Source: Malus domestica (Eukaryota; Streptophyta; Magnoliopsida; Rosales; Rosaceae). From it: 64,000 bases of DNA. Below, piece by piece: positions 26,901-38,398 of the stretch (position 1 is the first letter of the stretch; each line of letters starts with the position of its first letter). A program made the translations under genes and the position numbers. Location: positions 34,216,001 through 34,280,000 of the forward strand of contig NC_091667.1 of assembly GCF_042453785.1 (NCBI RefSeq), read 5' to 3'. Below the pieces are notes generated by a model. It was given only the letters and a program-made list of their open reading frames with translations, was not told the origin of the DNA and searched no databases.

Positions 26901-28513
26901 TTGATGTGTCTATAAGACTAGTAGTGGGATCTCCGTGATTTTCCCGGGCATGTTAGCTATATTTGCTTGCCATCAAATTTTTTTTCTCTCTGAAAGGAAC
27001 TTGTCTCTGGTCCACTACGTAAAATTGTTGCCATCTTTTTAAACAGAGATTTGTACATGCCATTATGCTTCACTATATTAACATTTTATCTGCCTCAGGT
27101 TGGTGGTGATATGGATGGAAAACTTGATGAAGGCTCTGCTAGTTTGATACTTGACACGAGGCCTTCAAAAGTTGTATCGACTGAATTGACCGTAAGTAGA
27201 AGTCTGCTAAATTAATTTATAGTTTTTTCAATCTTGACGTCAACTGAAACTAAGTTCTATTCTGGTTTATTCTCTAATTCAGGTTCAAGTGAAGTGTTCA
27301 TTGATTTATATGGACTTTGAGGGCCGTTCCGATGCAAGATCCATCAAATCAATTCTTTCCCATATGGCTCCTCTAAAACTTGTAAGTTTACTAATTGAAT
27401 CTATTTAATCAGCTCTTGAAATGCACTCATGGTCAGTCTTTCAGGTTGGCCCGAGAAGTGTTTTTTCACTTAATAAAACCAACCTTATGGTATAATATTT
27501 TTTTTTTTTCCTGGAGGTTTTGGTTCATGGAACAGCTGAGGCCACGGAACATTTGAAGCAACACTGCTTGAAACACGTTTGTCCGCATGTTTATGCTCCT
27601 CAAATTGAAGAAACAATTGATGTTACTTCTGATTTATGCGCTTATAAGGTAAAACCTTAGAAGAAAACTAATCTATTTATTAGTTGATCTGTGGCTCAGA
27701 AGTCCTAATTAAGTTATTTTCACATTATGTGAATGCAGGTGCAATTGTCTGAGAAGTTAATGAGTAACGTGCTCTTTAAAAAGGTAGGCTTGAGAGCGTC
27801 AAGATGCACCTTATGTTGTCTATATCATAATCATATCGTCCTCACCATTCTGATGTAATTGCAAACACAGGTTGGAGATTACGAAATAGCATGGGTTGAC
27901 TCTGAGGCAGGAAAGACAGAAAATGATATGCTATCTTTACAACCCCTCTCAAACCCACCTCCACCACATGAATCTGTCCTTGTTGGTGACTTAAAAATGG
28001 CTAATTTCAAGCAATTTCTTTCCGACAAAGGTGTTCAGGTACCATTTCTGTTCATTGCTTAACTTGTTGGACTTTGTTTCGCCCCCAAAATTCGTTATGT
28101 GAAGTTATCTCAAGTTCTCAACTTCATGTTTTGAAGACCAGAGATAGGGTTAAGCTCTAGGGAACTATTATATTTACCACCATCTTGATCTGATGACCTT
28201 GACAGGCTGAATTTGCTGGTGGCGTGCTGAGATGCGGTGAATATGTGACACTACGCAAAGTTGGGGATGCAAGCCATAAGGTTGGTCATATACAGATATG
28301 CAAATAGTATTAGCACCCAAATTTTCAGTACTAAGAGGTCCATAGCTAGAGTTCTGGTTTTGCAGATGGAAAGTCTGACTGGCGTATTTATAATATTTTT
28401 TTCTTTCGTAGGGTGGTGGTTCCGGCACCCAACAAATTGTGATCGAAGGCCCCTTATGTGAGGATTATTACAAGATTCGGGAGTATCTCTACTCACAATT
28501 TTATTTGCTTTAA
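23989..28513 (+). CDS. CPSF100: Cleavage and polyadenylation specificity factor subunit 2 (CPSF 100 kDa)
   Basis: Nuclear scaffold subunit of the pre-mRNA 3'-end cleavage complex and partner of the endonuclease CPSF73. Eighteen exons: 23989-24137, 24224-24392, 24504-24600, 24708-24834, 24952-25067, 25233-25327, 25434-25585, 25698-25755, 25839-25946, 26068-26320, 26477-26661, 27099-27191, 27283-27381, 27517-27648, 27739-27783, 27871-28038, 28206-28280, 28412-28513. Together they give 740 residues, nearly the Arabidopsis length. The N-terminus [18 protein letters not shown] is diagnostic. The metallo-beta-lactamase fold is present, but the metal site reads SHPDTLHLG where CPSF73 has HxHxDH, as expected for this non-catalytic subunit. 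A beta-CASP region follows ([12 protein letters not shown]). An acidic linker (about residues 390-500) and a conserved C-terminal domain ending SQFYLL complete it. Exon 11 has a triple NAG acceptor. The residues after exon 6 differ somewhat from what I recall of the Arabidopsis protein. Confidence 0.96.
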
Positions 28514-29341
28514 GTAGAGATGCATAATCTGTAACGCTTCTTGACGAACTGTAATTTAAACGAGATGTTAATTTCCAGGGATTTCAGGGAACACGGTAGA
28601 GTTTTAATTTAAATGCGGGACGTGTTTTCCGCTGCAGTTGTCATTGTGTTCATGCTTGATGGAAATCTTTCGAAACACATCGGCAGTTCCTCTTTATTTT
28701 TTGTCAATACAAGTTAGCATGAATTAAGGAAACAAAACATGTTTGGTGAGTTAGAGACCCACTTGCCTTGCCTCCTATGCCTAGTCCAAGCGTGTTAACT
28801 TCAGTTAGTACCAAGACGGCAAGACATACGTAAGACAACAAAACATCCCAATCGAATCAGTCTCACATTTTAACTTTTTCATATTGCAACAAGTGATTGA
28901 GTTGAGACAATGCGACAAACACAATAGGTAAATTACAATTTTATGCATTTTGGCCTTTAAACGTTGCAATGTGTGATTGGCTTTTTGATCCCTTGCCCGA
29001 CCAATTCAACTATTTGTATTTGTACTCTAGCAAACACCAGTAAATACAACACTCCAAAATTTTGAAAACCCAACATCAGATTTTTCTTGCTTACCAAGTT
29101 TTATTCATCCCTATCTCTTAGTACTATAGTTTAAGTATGAGGTCTTATGCTTGATTATCGCTTTGAACCATATTATTTCTAATGCATTATGGGACTTAGT
29201 CCACTTCTCCTGTCTACATCGTTTGTTAAAATAAATAAAGAATAAAAAAAAAGTTGTATTCATCTCTTTATATATTTATGGAAAATTAAGAAGGTATTAA
29301 GCAAAAGCATTTACCCTTAGTCTCATTGCTTATTTTTCACC
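28514..29341. other. Intergenic region CPSF100 to CYP89A
   Basis: The region holds the CPSF100 3' UTR and AT-rich spacer with no recognisable repeat. The right end is the P450 promoter. Confidence 0.5.
29267..29278 (+). promoter_or_regulatory. Likely TATA box of the CYP89A gene
   Basis: CTTTATATATTTATGG lies about 65 bp upstream of the ATG at 29342, a normal plant TATA-to-start distance with a short leader. The call rests on sequence and spacing only. Confidence 0.45.
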
Positions 29342-30906
29342 ATGGAAACCTGGTTCCTCGTCCCCATAGGCCTCTGCGTCTGCTTCCTCCTCAAACCCCT
29401 TCTTTCTCTATTCCTACCCACTTCCATCTCCAAACCCAAGCTCCCTCCCGGCCCCCGCTCCATCCCCATCATAGGCAGCTTCTTGTGGCTCCGGAAACCC
29501 GTCTCGGAGCTCAAGCAACTCATCCGCAACCTCCAGGTCCAATACGGGCCCATCATCTCCCTCCACATCGGCTCCGGACCCGTCGTCTTCATCTCCGACC
29601 GCTCACTCGCCCACCAGGCCCTCATCCAGAACAGCGCCGTATTCGCTGACCGCCCACCGGCCTTGGCCACCAACAAGTACATGAGCAGCAACCAACACAA
29701 CATCAGCTCCGCCGTCTACGGTCCCATTTGGCGCCTCCTCCGCCGCAACCTCACCTCCGAAATCCTCCACCCTTCCCGCGTCAAATCCTACGGCAACGCC
29801 CGCAAATGGGTTCTCGACATCCTCGTCAATCGCCTCAAAACCAAGTCTCAGTCCCAGACCGAAGGCGGCGGCGTCAGGGTGGTCGAGCATTTCCAATACG
29901 CCATGTTCTGCCTCCTGGTTCTGATGTGCTTCGGAGACAAATTAAACGAAGAGCAAGTCAACGAAATCGAGCGCGTGGAGCGCCAACGACTTTTTAGTAT
30001 CGAGCGGTTCAAAATCCTTAATTTCAAACCGAAATTGACGAAGATTCTCCTCAAAAACCGGTGGCGGGAATTCTTCAAGATCCTCGAGGAACAAAGAGAA
30101 GTGATCGTCCCTCTGATTCGGGCACGACAGAAATCAAAGAACGACAGGCTGGCCAGAAGCATCAACGACGCCGACAAAGACGATGAATTTGTGTTGTCGT
30201 ATACTGATACGCTGCTAGACCTCCAGCTCCCCGACGGCAACGAAAAGCGGAAGCTTTCGGAGGACGAAATTGTCAACCTCTGCTCGGAGTTTCTCAACGC
30301 TGGCACCGACACGACTTCCACCGCCTGCAGTGGATCATGGCCAACGTAGTGAAGTACCCAGAAGTTCAGGAGAAGCTCTTTGCGGAGATTAAAGAGGTTA
30401 CGGGAGAAACAGAGGAGGAGGTGAGTGAGGAGGTCCTGCGGAAGCTGCCGTATCTGAAAGCCGTGATCTTGGAGGGCCTGCGGCGCCACCCGCCGGCGCA
30501 CTTTGTGCTGGCGCACGCGGTGACGCACGACGTGGTTTTAGACGGACACTTGGTGCCCAAGAACGGGAGTGTTAACGTCATGGTGGCGGATATAGGTTGG
30601 GACCCGCAAGTGTGGGAGGACCCCATGGCGTTCAAGCCGGAGAGGTTCTTGGGCGGAGATGAAGGGTTCGACTTGACGGGGAGCAGGGAGATCAGGATGA
30701 TGCCGTTTGGGGTGGGGAGGAGGATCTGTCCAGGGTTGGGATTGGCGGTGCTGCATCTGGAGTATTTTGTGGCCAATTTGGTTTGGAAATTTGAGTGGAG
30801 AGCTGTGGAGGGAGATGACGTGGACCTCTCAGAGAAAGAGGAGTTTACTGTAGTGATGAAGAATCCATTGCAAGCCCACTTAATCTCAAGAGGCAACCAA
30901 GTGTGA
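29342..30906 (+). pseudogene. CYP89A: CYP89A-family cytochrome P450 with a one-base frameshift
   Basis: Intron-less, ER-anchored P450 monooxygenase; substrates of most CYP89A enzymes are not settled. An N-terminal membrane anchor is followed by the hinge KLPPGPRSIP. The C-helix WRLLRRNL, I-helix AGTDTT, K-helix EGLRRHPP (ExxR), KPERF and heme motif [10 protein letters not shown] are all present. The frame breaks at 30323-30326, where ACC GCC TGC AG replaces the family's GCC CTG CAG. One C is missing from a C run, so translation stops at 30347-30349, directly after the I-helix. The rest is open in the next frame to a TGA at 30904. Every other motif is intact and there is no second lesion. Either the break is very recent or it is an assembly error; with one more base the protein would be about 521 residues, a normal length. 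The coding sequence is GC-rich compared with its neighbours. Confidence 0.9.
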
Positions 30907-32045
30907 GAATATTCCAACACATTTAGTGTGTCGAGCTGTGTCTGTGACAGTGAATCTCTCATTAGAGAAGTAGTACAAATGTGATATGATAAATGTAGTA
31001 AGTGTAAAATTACTCGTTAAGAGTTATTTATTTATATTTTAATATATTATGAGTTGTTTATTGTATAGGAAGTCTTTTTAGAAGTATTGAAAATGGTTGC
31101 TCCTATTTTCTCGGTTTGTTTTATGCTTTTGTATTCAAGTTGTAGTTTGTTTGTTGTATGAAGTTGTTTTTCCTGCGCTAAAATATTATCTGGTTTTCTG
31201 CGCAAGTCCGCTTTTCTTCAACATTTCAAACCATGTTCAGTCGTTAAATTCAACAGTGTAATCTAAAATTTTTGAATTTTTGGTTGACTTGTGTTGATTT
31301 CAGTGAGCCGTATTTGCTACTTTGCTAGTTACTCCTCAAATCTCTTACTCTTTTTACTCTTTATACTATACAACTTCAAATGATCTAATTAGATTTGGCG
31401 AAGAAAACTATTTTGATAACAAATGGAGAATCATACCGTTTTTTTTTTTTTTTTGTACTCTTCAAGATGCCAAGAGTGTTTTTTTTTAGACTTTTTTCAT
31501 AGAAATCACGCAAATGAATCTAAATTTGCTAAGTGTTCAATGAATTAGAACATAATGTACTAAAGATTTTTCAGTAGGTAACCACTGAAAATTATCACCG
31601 CATATTCAAACGATTACCATTAGCGAAAAATAAGATAATTTGAGAGGCAACCACCGACAAAAAAAAGGAGGAAGAGGCAATCACCATTGCTCATCTGATT
31701 CTTAGCATTCTCACTGCTACCTCCACCACCATGCTCATTGCCGCCTTTGCCGCCAACACCACCACTATCTCTATTATCACCATTGTCGCCTCTATCATCT
31801 TTACAAGTATAAACGCTAAACTCCGCATTTTGAAACACCATTATGTTTTTAATTAGCCCAAGACAATATTTCACAATTATATACATCAAATATACTTTTT
31901 ATGTATTATTTCACTTTTTGAACGGAAAAGGGTAACGGTCAAAATCCAAATTTAATTATTTTTCTCAAAAATAGAAAAATAAAGTAAATAAGTCCAAAAC
32001 TAAACAAAAACAAAACAAAAATACCTCCCTCGTCAAGTCCATTAA
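30907..32045. other. Intergenic, P450 3' flank
   Basis: The stretch is AT-rich with a T-tract near 31440. A minus-strand open frame at 31620-31889 has a Gly/Asn-rich centre that comes from a CCACCA-type simple sequence. It has no domain and I do not call it a gene. TAA at 32043-32045 is the target duplication of the next element. Confidence 0.5.
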
Positions 32046-33273
32046 GGCAATTTCCAACCGAAGGGTCCAAAGGGTCAGAGGGTCGAAAATAGCCCTAAAA
32101 TTGTCTCCAACCGAGGGCTAGGCCAGAGGGCTTGGGAATCTGGGAAGGCCCCACGGAATTTCAAAGGGCCAAAGGGCTGGCTGCTTTCGGCCAGCCAACC
32201 AGCCCTGGGTTGGCTATTTTTTTTTAATAGTTATCCTATTGTTGTCGGTTATAACCGATAACATTAAAGAATAATTTTTTAATACTATCGGTTATAAACG
32301 ATAGTAATAGGTATTCATAGGAATTTTTTTTATTATTTACTATTAGTGTCGGTTATAATCGACACTAATAGTTTGAATTTTTTTTGAATATAACGGCTAG
32401 CTGAGTCACCTAGTCGTTGGGTTTTTTTTTTAATTATTTTTATTTATTTTTAATTTAAACATTTCTCTTCCATCCCGTCCACATAATTAAACTTCATACA
32501 CCAACCAACACTGAATAACTCTTGAACAATAATAATTATATGATTCAATGTTCATTCAACGAAGAGTAACACTAAATACACATTAGTGGATCTATAATTT
32601 TAATATTGGGTGGTCTTAATTAAGGTATGTTTTACGCTAGTTTAGTAGCGGGTTGGAACTTAACGCTTATACACCTAGATGAGACCTACGCTGTATTAAT
32701 TAAAATGTTAGGTGGAACAACCTCATTGAATAACAATTAAAAAAAATGTTAGGTGAGACCTACGCTTTTTCATATAACTTCTATTTTTATCTAAAACTTC
32801 TATTTTACAAAATTTATTTCATATTTTTTTTAAATTCCATTTTTTTCCTATAACTTCTATTTCACAAAATTTGTTTCATATATTTTTTTTAAATTCTATT
32901 TTTTTCCTATAACTTCTATTTCACAAAATTTGTTTCATATATTTTTTTTAAATTCCATTTTTTTCCTATAACTTCTATTTCACAAAATTTGTTTCATATT
33001 TTTTTTTAATTCTATTTTTTTTCCTATAACTTCCTAAGCCATTGGATTTGAATTTAAGTTGTAGTTTTTAAATAATAAATTATGTTTGGCCCTTTGGCCC
33101 TCGGTTGGAGACGGTTTTTTCTGAAAGGGCTAAAACGAGCAATCTGGCCATTGGTTGGAGACGGAGGCAAATATGGTCATGTACTGTTCATTAAAATATT
33201 AATATCTTGGAGAATCTTGGAGGACCAGAGGGGTAAAACGAGCCATCTGACCAGCCATCGGTTGGAGATGGCC
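32046..33273. mobile_element. PIF/Harbinger-like non-autonomous DNA transposon
   Basis: The left end GGCAATTTCCAACCGAAGGG and the reverse complement of the right end GGCCATCTCCAACCGATGGC are terminal inverted repeats. Each end is flanked by TAA (32043-32045 and 33274-33276), the 3-bp target duplication typical of PIF/Harbinger. The 1228-bp body has no transposase. It holds hairpin-forming blocks such as GTCGGTTATAACCGATAAC near 32245 and a tandem array at 32777-33034. Subterminal AAAGGGCTAAAACGAGC repeats lie inside the right end. Confidence 0.8.
32777..33034. repeat. Tandem repeat of about 59 bp within the Harbinger-like element
   Basis: There are about four copies of a unit reading CCTATAACTTCTATTTCACA, then AAATTTGTTTCATATATTTT and a T-rich tail. 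The copies differ by a few bases and by T-run length, which suggests replication slippage. Confidence 0.75.
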
Positions 33274-33287
33274 TAATAGATAATGAG

Positions 33288-33808
33288 TAAATTGTAGCAA
33301 TGGTCCATTAACTTTAACTCAATTGGAGCAATGGTCCCTTAACTTTAACTCAATTGGAGCAATTATCCCTTAATTATAAATCCATTACCATTGATCATTC
33401 AACTCATCAAAACGTGCAGCTATGATCCCTCAACTAAAAATTCATTCCAATTGGTCTCTTAACTTTAATCCAACTAGAGAAATGATCCCTCAACTTTAAC
33501 CTAATTTGAGCAATAGTCCCTCAACTTTAACCTAATTGTAGCAATGGTCCTTTCAACATAACTTATTTTGACAAAATTCTGACGAAGTTGACGAAAATAA
33601 CCATAGCTACACGTTTTGACGAGTTGAGGGATCCCGATTGTAGCAATTGTCCTTCCAACATAACTTATTTTGATAAAATTTTGACGAAGTTGACGAAAAT
33701 GATCATAGCTACACATTTTGATGAGTCGATGAACCAATAGTAATAGATTTTTAGTTGAGAAATCATTGTTCCAATTTGATTAAAATCGAGGGACATTGCT
33801 ACAATTTA
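33288..33808. repeat. Foldback repeat, copy 2 (TAAATTGTAGCAATG ends)
   Basis: This is the same family as 19678-20138. Both ends read TAAATTGTAGCAATG in inverted orientation. Inner blocks are GGTCCCTTAACTTTAACTCA and inverted AGTTGAGGGATC repeats. The core open frame is shared (CSYDHFRQLRQNFIKISYVG). It starts 14 bp after the end of the Harbinger-like element. Confidence 0.75.
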
Positions 33809-34090
33809 CCCCTACATAAGTAAAATCAAAATACCACCCAAAAAATAAATAAAAAGACAATGAAATTAAAATATTGGATAAGAAAATCAAAGCGACAGAG
33901 GCAGCCTCCTCGAATCCAAAACCGTCGAAATCACACCCAATTCTCTGCAATTCTATCTTCTCTCTCCCAAATTCAAGCTTGTAAAAGACCTAATTTCAAC
34001 TTCCCCCACCGAAGCTTTCCTCTCTCGCTCTCTATGCGTTTCAATTGGCTGTAATTTCCCCCAATCCGAAACCAGCAGCGGTGAATTTCC

Positions 34091-37000
34091 ATGGCGACAG
34101 TCACTGCAACATGCTCTCCCAGCTCCCTCCAGCTTCGCTTAGCTTTCAATTGCGGCAATTGCGGTAAAGCCTCCTCCGTTCTCGTACGTAGGCGATTGGG
34201 GAAGCTGGATCGTCGGGCTCGAGTGCTCTGCGTTGCTCAGGGCAATGAGAGGTCCGGGGCTGAATTGGAGCCCCGTCGCAATGGGGGTTCGTGGGTCGGG
34301 TCGAATTCAAATGCTGACGGGTTTAAAGGGTGGTCCGGTTCAGATAATGGGGAAGAGTCATTGGATTCACAGAGGAAGAAATGGTTTGGAGGTAATAATT
34401 GTTCGACTCTATTAGATTGGCGTTTTCTCATCATTTATTCTCTGTCTGGCTGGTAACATTTTTGGAGTAGTTTGCTCTCAGGGACTGTGGGAGCTGGAGT
34501 TGCCGGAGTCGTTCTTGTTGCGGGGCTTACTTTCGCAGCATTGTCTTTGGGAAAGCGAAAGAATTCGAGTAAGTAGCTGCCTTATTTCTTTCGATAATAA
34601 TCAAGCTCTGAATTACATGGACTGAAATTTTGATGACATTGATGGAAATGGAAGTATTTGTATCTTGTATTGTTTATGGTTGTGTATGATATGTGTTTTA
34701 TGGAACAAGTTTGCCTTGAACTGCAGTCAACGTATTTCTTGTTTCCGGCTATATGTTAAAACGTATGTGGATGTATTCAGGCCCAAAACAACAGATGGAG
34801 CCGTTAACAACGCAGCAGGAGCGATCATTGACATATGATGATGAAAATCATAGAAGTGCAGAAGATGTAGATGATCAAAGCAATGTGAAGAATGATGCTA
34901 GTAGTAGTCCGGAAGGAAGGACAGGTACTAATGAGGATTCTTCTTCATCTCCAGAAATTGATGAATCTTCCAGTGAAATTAGAGTTGATAATGATTATGA
35001 TATAGGGGGTTTGTCTGTACAAGATTTTAAAAACACATCCGGAGGTACTGAAGCCAATGCCATCAATAATGCTTCTGATAAAGGAGATTCACCACTTGAA
35101 TCAACTTCCGATGACAAATCAGTTGAACCTGAAACATTCACAAGGAAATTTGATCTGTCTGAATCTGATAATGGCAATGATTCATTTGTTGCCTCTGAGA
35201 TTGAGGGTTTTGACAGCAGCCTCGCTGTAGGTATAGGAGATTTGGCTTCTGAACTTAAAGGGAACCTAGTGAGTGTCGAACCAACTAACTTGCAAGCCTC
35301 TGATTCAAACCTTAGCACTGAACCCCAGGATGGAATACCCGGGAGAAGTGAAAATCATATTTCCACTTTTGAGTCTTCTTCTTTAAGTGCCATTGCGCAT
35401 GAACACAATGTACCTGTAGCTGTGGATGTTTCACTTACTTCACAGTCAAACACAATTTTAGAACCTCAGGTATCGTCTGAAGATAACATAGGGACTGTAC
35501 CCTTATCTTCAACCCAAGAAAACCTTGAAATGAGCAAAACACTGCAGGTTTTAGCTGAGGGAATTAGTTCATCCCTGGAAAAGAATACCATAATTGAAAG
35601 TGAGTTGTCTAGAAACAAGTCACAATTACCAAATGCTGGGAATTCCTTCTCTTCTGCTGGCATACCTGCTCCAACTGTGGTTTCTGCAGCTCTACAGGTG
35701 CCACCTGGGAAGGTTTTGGTTCCTGCCGTTGTTGATCAGGTTCAGGGGCAGGCATTCGCAGCGCTGCAAGTGTTAAAGGTACTGATATATTGTCATATTT
35801 TGCTTCTAATTTCCTTGTTCCAAAGTCTTTACAACAATTTCTCTGTATGAACATTCAATCCTATTGTTGCATTTGATTTGAGTCCTTTAGTTTGACAAAT
35901 TTTGAATTGGAAATCTTCGACACAGAGTTGTTCTCATTATTTTTTATGGTTTTGGTTGCATAGATTGTAAGCCAGTTTCCATTCTGTAATTTAAATGACA
36001 ACTGTTTCAGGTCATAGAGGCTGATGTTCAACCTGGTGATTTGTGTACACGACGTGAATACGCTCGTTGGTTGGTTTCTGCAAGTAGTGCTCTTTCAAGG
36101 TATAAAACCCTCCATGACAAGATATAAATCTTCGCAACATTAATTTTTTTTTTTGTGAGGCATATTATAGGTCTACACGTACTGACATAATTTCTTCTGT
36201 GTTAACTGTAGGAACTCAATCTCTAAAGTATATCCTTCTATGTATATTGAGAATGTTACCGAGCTTGCATTTGATGATATTACACCTGAAGACCCTGATT
36301 TTCCATCCATTCAAGGTTTGAGCATGTTAGATTTCTGTGGTGTAGCTTAAGTGATAGTGTGATAGGCTTTGTTTGCTTATAGTTTCCCTGCATCCATTCA
36401 GGTTTGGCTGAAGCTGGACTTATTTCTAGCAAGCTGTCAAGAAAGGATATGCGTTCTTCCATGGATGAAGATGAAAGTCCATTCTACTTCTCTCCTGAAA
36501 GGTAGTATATTTTATTCCTTGTAATGTAGTGCTCTCTTCAGTTTGTTGTTTCATTAAAATCACTTGGCATTATTTTGGTCTAGTTCTGAATACGCCGGGT
36601 GTATCTCCTCCAAACCAATTATCCTGACCGTTCATGACTGAAAATTTACAAGTACTTGTTTCGTTGCATGGTCTCATTACCTTTGGAAATTAGCTGCTCT
36701 AGTTGTGAGGCCTTGCAGTATATTTGAGTAACTTATCTATATTTGTTTAATATGTTTCTCTGCTTGCATGTAAATGTTCATCGATTTGCTTTTTGTTCCA
36801 GAATTTAGGCTAAATTACATAGGTAATGGTTTTTCTTATTTTCCTTTTTTTTTTGTGCAATTCCTTGCTGCAGCCCTCTATCACGGCAGGATCTTGTAAG
36901 TTGGAAGATGGCCCTAGAGAAAAGATATCTCCCAAAAGCTGACAAGGAGGTTGTTAACAGTATAAGCTTGTTTTCAGTTTTATTCTTTTTGAGCTACTCT

Positions 37001-38398
37001 TCTGCTTGTAGGTCTCAATACTAATTCTCTACTTATTATTCTGAATTATTAATTCTCTACTTGTTATGTGCATTTGGACAGGTCCTCTACCGAATTTCTG
37101 GTTTTATAGACGCTGATAAGATACATCCAGATGCATGTCCTGCACTTGTTGCTGACCTATCTGGAGAACAGGGTATTATTGCTCTTGCATTTGGTGAGTC
37201 ATGGCTCGTAACTGTATTTCTAATTTTCACACAATTTTACGGGTTTGATAGTTGACATTTCTTTCAATTTTGATTTAAAGGTTACACCAGACTCTTCCAG
37301 CCGGATAAGCCAGTAACAAAAGCCCAGGCTGCTATTGCCCTTGCAACCGGAGAGTATTCTGACTCAGTGAGTGAGGAGCTTGCACGTATTGAAGCAGAAT
37401 CTATAGCAGAAAATGCTGTGGATGCACATAATGCTTTAGTAGCTGAAGTTGAAAAGGATGTGAATGCAAATTTTGAGAAGGATCTTTCCTTGGAGAGGGA
37501 AAAAATTGATGCCGTGGAGAAAATGGCTGAAGAAGCAAGACGTGAATTGGAAAGGTTAAGGTCTAAGAGAGAGGAAGATAATATTGCCTTGATGAAGGAG
37601 CATGCAGCCGTTGAATCGGAAATGGAAGTTCTGTCCAAGTTAAGGCATGAGGTGGAGGAACAATTGCAGAGCCTAATGAGTAACAAAGTGGAGATATCCT
37701 ATGAAAAAGAAAGAATTAGCAAACTTAGGATTGAAGCGGAAACCGAAAGCCAGGAGATTGCACGCCTACAGTATGATCTAGAGGTTGAACGGAAAGCCTT
37801 GTCCATGGCCAGGTATTTAGCTTCCAAGTCTTATGCATCTGTTAGGCATCTAGTGAATTCGTATTTTTCACCCAACATTCTAAGACTTCAATCTCTCTAA
37901 TCCAGGGCTTGGGCAGAAGATGAGGCAAAAAGAGCAAGAGAACATGCTAAAGTACTTGAGGAGGCTAGAGATCGCTGGGAGAGGCAGGGAATCAAGGTAG
38001 TTGTTGACAACGACCTCCGAGAAGATGCCTTGGGTGAGGTTACATGGCTCGATGCTAGCAAGCAGTTCTCGGTTGAAGGAACTGTCAACAGAGGGGAGAA
38101 TTTAATGGACAAGCTGAAGGCACTAGCAACAAATATAAAAGGAAAATCCCGAGATATAATTGATCAGATCATCCAAAAGATAGCCTTGCTCATATCCAAT
38201 TTGAGGGAGTGGATCCTCAAGGCAGGAAAAGGGGCTGCAGAACTAAAAGACGCCACCATTTCAAAGGCCAGTAGATCGGCCCAAGAGTTGCAGCAAAGCA
38301 CCTTGGAGTTTAGCTTGGCCGTCAAAGAAGGTGCCAAGCGTGTCGCAGAAGATTGTAGGGAAGGAGTGGGGAAACTCACTCAGAAGTTTAAGGCATGA
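34091..38398 (+). CDS. Plastid S-layer homology (SLH) domain protein with coiled coil (At5g23890-like)
   Basis: Function unknown; the Arabidopsis relatives are, as I recall, chloroplast envelope/thylakoid proteins. Ten exons: 34091-34391, 34482-34568, 34781-35778, 36011-36099, 36212-36315, 36402-36501, 36874-36949, 37082-37193, 37281-37812, 37906-38398, giving 963 residues. The order is a Ser/Arg-rich, acid-poor N-terminus resembling a transit peptide (MATVTATCSPSSLQLRLAF). A single membrane helix follows in exon 2 (about residues 105-125, GVAGVVLVAGLTFAALSL). Exon 3 gives a long acidic, Ser-rich, low-complexity region. An SLH-like region spans about 460-640 (REYARWLVSASSAL, FDDITPEDPDF, LVADLSGEQGIIALAFGYT). 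A long coiled coil (about 660-820) rich in Glu/Lys is followed by a C-terminal amphipathic region. The gene lies next to CPSF100, as I recall it does in Arabidopsis. Confidence 0.9.

Noticed and set aside
31620-31889. Minus-strand Gly-rich small protein
   Set aside because: The Gly/Asn stretch comes from a CCACCA/TTGCCGCC simple sequence; there is no signal peptide, homology or conserved start.
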